DNA from: an uncultured Gemmiger sp.
GTDB lineage: Bacteria; Bacillota; Clostridia; Oscillospirales; Ruminococcaceae
DNA: 6,080 nt
NCBI GenBank assembly: GCA_944382805.1
Contig: CALWNS010000015.1
Span: 1 to 6,080, forward strand
Direction of reading: 5' to 3'
Shown here piece after piece: positions 1-5,148 of this stretch. The first letter of the stretch is position 1. Each line of letters begins with the position of its first letter. Under the pieces are notes generated by a model, which made no database searches, was not told where the DNA came from, and saw only the letters and a program-made list of their open reading frames with translations. The translations under genes were made by a program, and so were the position numbers.

Positions 1-705
1 CCGCTGGCCCCCTACGCCGTGCGCGGCGTGATCTGGTACCAGGGCGAAACGGACGCCGGCGCCCACCCGGAGGCCTACCGCACGCTGTTCCCGGCGCTGA
101 TCGAAAACTGGCGCGCGCTGTGGGGCCGGCCGCTGCCGTTCCTGTTTGTGCAGCTGGCCCCGCTGGAGCGCTGGATGGAGGCGGACGGCGCGCCCTACGC
201 CGTTGTCCGCGCCGCGCAGCAGCACACGGCGGACACGGTGCCCGGCACCGGCATGGCCGTGATCACCGACGCCGGGATGCGCCGGGACATCCACCCCAAG
301 GCCAAGCGCCCGGTGGGCGAGCGCCTGGCCCTGCTGGCGCGGCACATCGCCTACGGCGAGGAGATCTTGTGCGAAGCCCCCACCCTGGCCGAAGTGCGCC
401 CGGCCGAAGGCCGCCTGACCCTGCGGTTCCAAAACGCCGGGGCGGGGCTGCGCCTGGGCATGGTCACACCTTACGGCGAAATGATCCCGGCCTGCCTGCT
501 CAGCGGCGTGCCCACAACGCAGGGCGGGGCGGACATCGATGCCGGCACGCTGGCGGCCGCCGTGCGGGGCGATACCGTCACCCTGACCGGCGCGGCGCTG
601 CACGTCGCCCCCACCACGGTGGGCGTGGCGCAGGGCGGCTGGTACCAGGTGAACCTGTACAACAGCGCCGGCCTGCCCGCCCGCCCGGCGGTGGCCGCCG
701 GCTGA
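1..705 (+). CDS. Sialate O-acetylesterase-like SGNH hydrolase, 3' part (partial)
   Basis: The frame is open from the first base to the TGA at 703-705, giving 234 residues of a protein whose N-terminus lies upstream. Seen: the block GVIWYQGET (residues 9-17 of the fragment) and a C-terminal catalytic block with Asp96-Ile-His98-Pro (His codon 292-294), followed by a beta-rich tail ending in NLYNSAGLPARP. This order is typical of the SASA/sialate O-acetylesterase family of SGNH hydrolases, which remove O-acetyl groups from sugars. The catalytic Ser block (GDS-type) would lie before the window and is not visible. Family members act on acetylated sialic acids or on acetylated plant glycans, so substrate cannot be fixed from this piece. 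The neighbouring alpha-galactosidase on the same strand, 139 bp downstream, favours a role in glycan degradation. No signal peptide can be judged because the start is missing. Confidence 0.85.
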   Translation, partial: PLAPYAVRGVIWYQGETDAGAHPEAYRTLFPALIENWRALWGRPLPFLFVQLAPLERWMEADGAPYAVVRAAQQHTADTVPGTGMAVITDAGMRRDIHPKAKRPVGERLALLARHIAYGEEILCEAPTLAEVRPAEGRLTLRFQNAGAGLRLGMVTPYGEMIPACLLSGVPTTQGGADIDAGTLAAAVRGDTVTLTGAALHVAPTTVGVAQGGWYQVNLYNSAGLPARPAVAAG

Positions 706-775
706 ATTTTGTAAGGTTTCGGGGGCCAAAATTCTTTGCGGCGCGCCCCTTTTCGGGCGGCGGGGGATGTGGTAG

Positions 776-781
776 TATAAG
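776..781 (+). promoter_or_regulatory. Possible -10 element upstream of the alpha-galactosidase
   Basis: TATAAG matches the bacterial -10 consensus at five of six positions and lies in an otherwise G/C-dominated gap between the esterase and the alpha-galactosidase. No convincing -35 box is seen at the right distance; the nearest candidate (ttcggg at 752-757) matches poorly. If real, transcription would start near 788, right at the base of the stem-loop at 791-816. The alternative is that the alpha-galactosidase is only co-transcribed with the esterase, since no terminator separates them. Confidence 0.35.
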
Positions 782-790
782 GGTAAGAGC

Positions 791-816
791 GGCGCGGGCC
801 TGTGGGGCCGCGCGCC
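791..816 (+). other. GC-rich stem-loop in the leader of the alpha-galactosidase gene
   Basis: GGCGCG plus GGCC (791-800) pairs with GGCC (806-809) and CGCGCC (811-816), leaving a five-base loop and one bulged G at 810. That is ten G-C pairs. There is no T-run after it, so it does not look like an intrinsic terminator. It sits between the candidate -10 box and the ribosome binding site, and could protect the 5' end of the mRNA or bind a regulator. The role is inference; in such G/C-rich DNA a chance stem is possible. Confidence 0.4.
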
Positions 817-830
817 CAAACGCCTGCTAA

Positions 831-836
831 AAGGAG
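831..836 (+). promoter_or_regulatory. Ribosome binding site of the alpha-galactosidase
   Basis: AAGGAG lies eight bases before the ATG at 845. It decides the start: the in-frame GTG at 836 overlaps this site and so cannot be the initiator. Confidence 0.85.
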
Positions 837-844
837 TGGCCGCC

Positions 845-3031
845 ATGATCCGCTGCGATACCAACAACCTGATCTTTGCCCTGCACACGGTACACACCTC
901 CTACATCATGGGGGTGGACGCCAAGGGCCGCCTGCTGCATATGTACTACGGCCCGCTGTACGAATCCGACCCCCTGGCCCCGCCCGCGCCGGTGTACGAC
1001 CCCGGCACCCTGCCCGACCGCCTGCCGCAGGAATGGCCCTGCCCCGGCCTGGGCGATAACCACGCGCCGTTCTTCCAGCCGGAATTTGCCAGCGGCGTCG
1101 TGGCCGCCGACCTGCGCTTTGCTGCGGCCGAAACGGTCCCCGGCAAGTACACGCTGCCGGGGCTGCCCGCCTTCCGCACGACGGGCGCGCCGGGGGCCGA
1201 AACGCTGCGCATCACGCTGAAGGACGCCGCCGGCCTGACCGTCACGCTGTTGTACGGCGTGCTGCCCGGCTCCGATATGATCACCCGCGCCGCCGTGGTG
1301 GAAAACAGCGGCGACGCGCCGCTTGTTTTGCGCGGCGTGCCCACGGCGGTGCTGGACTTCCCGCAGGAGAGCTTCCCCGCGCTGGACCTTATCACCTTTG
1401 ACGGCGCTTGGGGGGCCGAGTTCACGCCCTGCCGCGCGCCGCTGCGCCCCGGCGTGCAGGGCGTGGGCAGCGTGGGCGGCATCCCCACCCATGCGCACGA
1501 CCCGTTCGTGGTGCTGTGCGACCCCGGCGCCACCGAGACCGCCGGCGCGTGCTGGGGCGCGGCGCTTGTCTACAGCGGCAACTACCGCATCCAGGCCGAG
1601 CGCACGCCGCTGGGCGCGCGCCTTTCCCTGGGCATCGAGCCGTTCCGCTTTGCCTGGACGCTCAAGCCCGGCGAGCGTTTCACCACGCCGGAGGCCGCGT
1701 TCGTGTACAGTGCCGACGGCCTGGCCGCCATGAGCCACCGCTTCCACCGGGCCATCCGCCGCCACCTGCTGCCCGCCCGCTGGGCCGACCTGACCGCGCC
1801 GCGCCCCGTGCTGCTTAACAGCTGGGAGGCCTGCTATTTCGACTTTGACGAGGCCAAGCTGCTGCGCCTGGCCGCCGCGGCCAAGACCGCCGGCTGCGAC
1901 TTGTTCGTTTTGGACGACGGCTGGTTCAAGGGCCGCGATTCCGACACCACCAGCCTGGGCGACTGGGTGGCCGACACCCGCAAGCTGCCCGGCGGCGTGG
2001 CCGGGCTGTGCCAAAAGATCAACAGCCTGGGGCTTGCCTTTGGTATCTGGGTCGAGCCGGAAGCCGTCAGCCCGGACAGCGACCTCTACCGCGCCCACCC
2101 GGACTGGGCGCTGCACATCCCCGGGCGGGAAACGCTGGCCATCCGCCACCAGTATACGCTGGACTTTTCCCGCGCCGAGGTGCGGGAAAACATCTGGCGG
2201 CAGCTGACCGACCTGCTGGACTCCTGCCCGGTGCGGTACCTGAAATGGGATATGAACCGCACGCTGGCCAACGTGTACAGCGCGGCGCTGCCCGCTGCCC
2301 GCCAGGGCGAGGTGTACCACCGCTATGTACTGGGCGTGTACGACCTGCAGCAAAAACTGACCGACCGCTACCCCGACCTGCTGCTGGAAAACTGTTCGAG
2401 CGGCGGCGCGCGGTTCGACTGCGGGATGCTGTTCTACGGCCCGCAGATCTGGCTGAGCGATAAGACCGACGCGCTGGACCGGCTGATGATCCAGTACGGG
2501 GCCAGCTTCTGCTACCCGCCGTGCGTGATGGGCGCGCATTTTTCCACCGTGCCCAACCACGCCACCGGCCGCACCGCCAGCGTGGAGGCGCGCATGGCGG
2601 CGGCGCTTTCGGGCACCTTCGGCTTTGAGCTGGACCTGACCGCCTATACCGCGGCCGAGCTGGAAGCCCTGCGCCCGTTCGTGCAGTTCTACCGCGACCA
2701 CGGCGCGCTGCTGCGCACCGGCAACGTCTACCGCTTGCTGCCGCCGGACGGCGCCGGCGCGGCCTGGGCCATTGCCGCGGCGGACGGCAGCGAGGCCGTG
2801 GTGTTCGCCGCCGGCCGGGTGCTCAACGGCCGCCGCCTGCCGCTGCCGTTCGCCCAGCCGGGCAGCCGCTACGCCGTGTGCGCCGCCTATACCGGCGGCG
2901 CGCGCCCCGGCGCCTGGCAGCCCGAACCCGCCGCCGGCGCCCGCCTGCGCGTGCAGGGCCTGCACCTGCCCGCCGTGCCCGGCGATATGCCCGGCTACAT
3001 CGCCTGGCTAAAGGAAACGGACGCGGAATAA
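845..3031 (+). CDS. Alpha-galactosidase, glycoside hydrolase family 36
   Basis: This 728-residue protein hydrolyses terminal alpha-1,6-linked galactose from substrates such as melibiose, raffinose-type oligosaccharides or galactomannan side chains. The length fits bacterial GH36 enzymes of about 720-740 residues. Domains: an N-terminal beta-sandwich (about 1-310), a catalytic (beta/alpha)8 barrel (about 320-640, from NSWEACYFDFDE) and a C-terminal beta domain. Visible motifs are LDDGW (356-360), KWDMNR with the presumed nucleophile Asp469, ENCSSGG (515-521), and WLSDKTDALDR with the presumed acid/base Asp539. The usual SDN triplet at the acid/base reads SDK here. No signal peptide is seen, so the enzyme is probably cytoplasmic and acts on imported oligosaccharides. 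It follows an acetylesterase-like gene on the same strand and is closed by a strong terminator. Substrate preference within GH36 cannot be set from sequence alone. Confidence 0.95.
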   Translation: MIRCDTNNLIFALHTVHTSYIMGVDAKGRLLHMYYGPLYESDPLAPPAPVYDPGTLPDRLPQEWPCPGLGDNHAPFFQPEFASGVVAADLRFAAAETVPGKYTLPGLPAFRTTGAPGAETLRITLKDAAGLTVTLLYGVLPGSDMITRAAVVENSGDAPLVLRGVPTAVLDFPQESFPALDLITFDGAWGAEFTPCRAPLRPGVQGVGSVGGIPTHAHDPFVVLCDPGATETAGACWGAALVYSGNYRIQAERTPLGARLSLGIEPFRFAWTLKPGERFTTPEAAFVYSADGLAAMSHRFHRAIRRHLLPARWADLTAPRPVLLNSWEACYFDFDEAKLLRLAAAAKTAGCDLFVLDDGWFKGRDSDTTSLGDWVADTRKLPGGVAGLCQKINSLGLAFGIWVEPEAVSPDSDLYRAHPDWALHIPGRETLAIRHQYTLDFSRAEVRENIWRQLTDLLDSCPVRYLKWDMNRTLANVYSAALPAARQGEVYHRYVLGVYDLQQKLTDRYPDLLLENCSSGGARFDCGMLFYGPQIWLSDKTDALDRLMIQYGASFCYPPCVMGAHFSTVPNHATGRTASVEARMAAALSGTFGFELDLTAYTAAELEALRPFVQFYRDHGALLRTGNVYRLLPPDGAGAAWAIAAADGSEAVVFAAGRVLNGRRLPLPFAQPGSRYAVCAAYTGGARPGAWQPEPAAGARLRVQGLHLPAVPGDMPGYIAWLKETDAE

Positions 3032-3040
3032 AGCTGAGAT

Positions 3041-3090
3041 AAAGCGCAGCCCACCCGGCGCACAGCGCCGGGCGGGGTTGCGCTTTTTTT
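3041..3090 (+). terminator. Intrinsic terminator after the alpha-galactosidase
   Basis: The hairpin starts ten bases after the stop codon. Its core is CCCGGCG (3054-3060) paired with CGCCGGG (3066-3072) around loop CACAG. An outer arm pairs AAAGCGCA-GCCC with GGGG-TTGCGCTTT, and a run of seven T ends at 3090. The A-rich base of the 5' arm means it could also work weakly in the reverse direction. Confidence 0.9.
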
Positions 3091-3121
3091 GAATTTGTCG
3101 CCCGCCCAAATGCGATATTTT

Positions 3122-3151
3122 CCCCCTTGCTTCGGCAAGGGGGCTTTTTTT
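3122..3151 (+). terminator. Second intrinsic terminator with UUCG tetraloop
   Basis: CCCCCTTGC (3122-3130) pairs perfectly with GCAAGGGGG (3135-3143) around a TTCG tetraloop, followed by seven T at 3145-3151. The 9-bp stem, stable tetraloop and T-run form a textbook intrinsic terminator. It lies 31 bases beyond the first terminator. It may back up read-through from the alpha-galactosidase, or act as a leader terminator for the sigma-factor gene that begins at 3227 if a promoter lies between the two hairpins; I see no good promoter there. Confidence 0.85.
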
Positions 3152-3180
3152 ATACCCCCATGTCCCCTTTTTCGCAGTTT

Positions 3181-3198
3181 CTACGAATTAGTTTGTAG
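3181..3198 (+). promoter_or_regulatory. 18-bp inverted repeat, possible operator/promoter of the sigma-factor gene
   Basis: CTACGAA-TTAG-TTTGTAG has arms that match at six of seven positions, the seventh being G against T. It is the only A/T-rich symmetrical element in the leader and ends 28 bases before the start codon. A weak -35 (TTCGCA, 3171-3176) and -10 (TGTAGA, 3194-3199), spaced 17 bp, would place the repeat between and over the promoter elements, as for a repressor site. The CTAC...GTAG ends recall BlaI/MecI-type operators, but the half-site spacing is longer than the classical TACAnnTGTA. No such repressor gene is in the window. Seen: the palindrome. Inferred: its role. Confidence 0.4.
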
Positions 3199-3208
3199 AG
3201 CCGAAAAC

Positions 3209-3216
3209 GGGGGGAG
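3209..3216 (+). promoter_or_regulatory. Ribosome binding site supporting a GTG start for the sigma factor
   Basis: GGGGGGAG lies ten bases before the GTG at 3227. The in-frame GTG at 3218 is only one base away from it and is too close to be used. Confidence 0.55.
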
Positions 3217-3226
3217 TGTGTGCATC

Positions 3227-3739
3227 GTGGAAGAGGAGGAGATCCTTACCCTGCTTGCGCAGGATGTGGAAGAAGGGGCGGCGCTGCTGGTGGAGCGCTA
3301 CCGCCACCTGCTGTGGGGGATCTGCGCACGCCGCCTGAACGACCCGGAGGATATTGGCGAATGCGTCTGGGCGGCGCTGGCGGACTTCTGCCTGCACTGG
3401 CGGCAGTTCGACAGCGCGCGCGGTTCGCTGAAAAGCTACCTGATCTCCATTGCGGACCGCAAGGCGCTGGACCTGTACCGCCAGAACCAGCGCTGGCAGC
3501 GCATGAAGCAGGCAGCCGAGCGCGTGGCGCCGCCGGCCGGGGGCGCCCCGCTGGAGCGCGAATGCCTGCTGGCCGGCATGGAGCGGCTGACCGAACGGGA
3601 AAAACGGCTGCTCTACCTGCGCTATGTGGACGGCTATACTTACACCGAGATCGCCCGGATGCTGGACCAGCCCTACGAACAGCTGAAAAAGCAAGGCTAC
3701 CGCGCCTTCTTAAAACTCAAACGCAGCTGGGACGATTAA
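3227..3739 (+). CDS. RNA polymerase sigma factor, sigma-70 family (ECF-like)
   Basis: This 170-residue protein, read from a GTG start, has the two-domain plan of small alternative sigma factors. Region 2 spans about 18-87: the DPEDIGECVW block, then FDSARGSLKSYLISIADRKALDLYRQ, which matches the core-binding and -10-recognition helices. After a short Ala/Pro/Gly linker (about 98-108), region 4 spans about 117-166, with LTEREKRLLYLRY and the helix-turn-helix YTYTEIARMLDQPYEQLKKQGYRAF that would read the -35 element. The N-terminus is acidic. The frame stays open upstream to 3089, but that extension runs through the terminator hairpin at 3122-3151, so the GTG at 3227 with its upstream GGGGGGAG is preferred. 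Terminators on both sides make it a single-gene unit with no adjacent anti-sigma gene. Target promoters and inducing signal are not readable here. Confidence 0.88.
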   Translation: MEEEEILTLLAQDVEEGAALLVERYRHLLWGICARRLNDPEDIGECVWAALADFCLHWRQFDSARGSLKSYLISIADRKALDLYRQNQRWQRMKQAAERVAPPAGGAPLERECLLAGMERLTEREKRLLYLRYVDGYTYTEIARMLDQPYEQLKKQGYRAFLKLKRSWDD

Positions 3740-3761
3740 GCCCCCCGGCAACAAACAGCAA

Positions 3762-3801
3762 ACACCCCCGCGCAGGGCTTTTGGCCGCTGCGCGGGGGTG
3801 T
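3762..3801 (-). terminator. Terminator in the convergent gap, mainly for the pfk-pgi operon
   Basis: ACACCCCCGCGCAG (3762-3775) pairs perfectly over 14 bp with CTGCGCGGGGGTGT (3788-3801) around a 12-base loop. Read on the minus strand the stem is followed by a T-rich stretch (TTTGCTGTTTGTTG), while on the plus strand it is followed by CTGCCGTAG without a T-run. It therefore suits termination of pgi better, but the long stem could also stop transcripts of the sigma-factor gene, which ends 22 bases before it. Confidence 0.75.
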
Positions 3802-3851
3802 CTGCCGTAGTAAAGGGGTAATCAAAAAGGGAAACACTAAACAAACGGGGC

Positions 3852-5111
3852 TTACTTGCCCAGGGCCTTGAACATCCAGCCCTTATAGGCCTCCACGCCG
3901 GGCTGGTTGAACGGGTTGATGCCCAGCAGGCGGCCCGAGACATAGCAGGCGAACTGGAAGAAGTAGAACAGCTGGCCAAAGTTGTAGGCGTCCAGCGCCG
4001 GCACTTCAAAGATCAGGCAGGGCAGTTTTTCGCTGTGCGCCGTCACGGTGGCCGCGAACGCCGCCTTGTTGATGTCGTAAAAATCCTTGCCGTTCAGGTA
4101 GTCGAAGTGGTCGTCCTTGCCGTCCGGCATGACCACCAGGCTGTCCTGGCGGGCCTCCACATCCAAAAACGTCTCGAACATCAGCGGCGCGCCGTCCTGG
4201 ATGTACTGGCCCACGGCGTGCAGCTCCTCGGAATATTCGGCCGCCGTGGGGTACAGGCCCTTGCCGTCCTTGCCTTCGCTTTCGGCAAACAGCTGCACCC
4301 ACCACTTGTAGAACCAGCGGAACTGCGGCTCAAAGCTGGCCAGCAGTTCCATCTTGTAGCCGCGCTGGTAGTACAAATTGCGCAGCGCGGCGTAGCGCAG
4401 GGCCAGGTTTTCCTCCGGCGCGCCGGTGTGCAGCGCGCGCTCCATGTCGGCTGCACCGCGCACCAGGGCGCGGATGTCCACGCCGGCCACGGCCATCGGC
4501 AGCAGGCCCACATAGCTCATGGCCGTGTACCGCCCGCCGATGTTGGTGGGGAAGGGTACGAACGTATACCCCTCGTCCCGGCAGAGCTTTTCCAGCGCGG
4601 AGCCGATGGTGCCGGTGCAGATCACCCGCTCGGCCGCCTGCTGCGGGGTATAGCGGTCGGCCAGCGCGCGGCGCAGCACCCGGAACGAAGCGCCCGGTTC
4701 CAGTGTTTCAAAGTTTTTGGCAATGCAGTCCACCGCAAAGCGCTTGCCCTCCAGCTGCTTGAGCATACGGTTCATGGCGTTGGCCGAAAGCGTGTTGCCG
4801 GCATACACGATCTGCGGGCCGGCGCCGTCGGCCAGCGCCTCGATCACCGAGCGCGCGGCGTTGTTGGAGCCGCCCACGCCGAGCAGCACAAAGGCGTCAC
4901 AGCTTGCGCGCACTTTGGCGGCAATGGCTTCGATGTTGGCCAGCACTTCCTCGTTGGCCCATTCGTCCACGCGCAGCCAGCCCTGGTCGTTGGCATAGTC
5001 GGCCTCGCCGGCCTGGGCGCGGGCCAGCGTGGGCAGGCCCGCCTCTACGGCGGCGGCCAGTTCGGCTTCGCTTACAAGGCCGCGCCGGTCGCGGATACTA
5101 AGTTTCAGCAT
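3852..5111 (-). CDS. pgi: Glucose-6-phosphate isomerase
   Basis: This 419-residue cytoplasmic enzyme interconverts glucose 6-phosphate and fructose 6-phosphate in glycolysis and gluconeogenesis. Two sugar-isomerase (SIS) domains are recognisable. The first carries the phosphate-binding GVGGSNNAARS (from residue 78) and TNIGGRY with Arg194. The second carries the catalytic AESEGKDGKGLYP (Glu277), ELHAVGQYIQ (His298) and NQPGVEAYK (Lys410). All residues expected for ring opening and enediol chemistry are therefore present. At 419 residues it is somewhat shorter than the roughly 450 usual in Bacillota, with the core motifs intact. The ATG at 5109-5111 is supported by AGAAGG eight bases upstream. 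The phosphofructokinase gene ends 37 bp before it on the same strand with no terminator between, so the two probably form one transcript. Confidence 0.96.
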   Translation of the reverse strand: MLKLSIRDRRGLVSEAELAAAVEAGLPTLARAQAGEADYANDQGWLRVDEWANEEVLANIEAIAAKVRASCDAFVLLGVGGSNNAARSVIEALADGAGPQIVYAGNTLSANAMNRMLKQLEGKRFAVDCIAKNFETLEPGASFRVLRRALADRYTPQQAAERVICTGTIGSALEKLCRDEGYTFVPFPTNIGGRYTAMSYVGLLPMAVAGVDIRALVRGAADMERALHTGAPEENLALRYAALRNLYYQRGYKMELLASFEPQFRWFYKWWVQLFAESEGKDGKGLYPTAAEYSEELHAVGQYIQDGAPLMFETFLDVEARQDSLVVMPDGKDDHFDYLNGKDFYDINKAAFAATVTAHSEKLPCLIFEVPALDAYNFGQLFYFFQFACYVSGRLLGINPFNQPGVEAYKGWMFKALGK

Positions 5112-5119
5112 AAAGTCAG

Positions 5120-5127
5120 CCTTCTTT
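5120..5127 (-). promoter_or_regulatory. Ribosome binding site of pgi
   Basis: AAAGAAGG on the minus strand lies eight bases before the pgi ATG, in the 37-bp gap after the phosphofructokinase stop. It confirms the start and shows that pgi has its own translation initiation within the presumed operon. Confidence 0.75.
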
Positions 5128-5148
5128 CGTTTTGGCTTTTTGGGGGGC

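Noticed and set aside
741..765. Terminator directly after the esterase gene
   Set aside because: Only a four-base GCCC/GGGC stem is possible and no T-run follows.
120..830. Second plus-strand frame overlapping the esterase end and running into the intergenic gap
   Set aside because: Low-complexity Arg/Gly/Pro/Ala translation; the esterase frame carries conserved motifs over the same bases.
836..844. GTG at 836 as start of the alpha-galactosidase
   Set aside because: It overlaps the AAGGAG ribosome binding site; the ATG at 845 is correctly spaced.
827..2965. A 712-residue open frame on the minus strand opposite the alpha-galactosidase
   Set aside because: It mirrors the complete GH36 gene. 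The composition is Gly/Ala/Arg/Gln-rich with no recognisable domain, as expected when G/C-biased codons leave few antisense stops.
3091..3121. A promoter between the two terminators
   Set aside because: TTGTCG (3095) and GATATT (3114) are only 13 bp apart, too close for a sigma-70-type promoter.
3089..3226. N-terminal extension of the sigma factor to 3089
   Set aside because: It would be translated from inside the first terminator's T-run and through the second terminator, has no ribosome binding site, and does not resemble sigma factor sequence.
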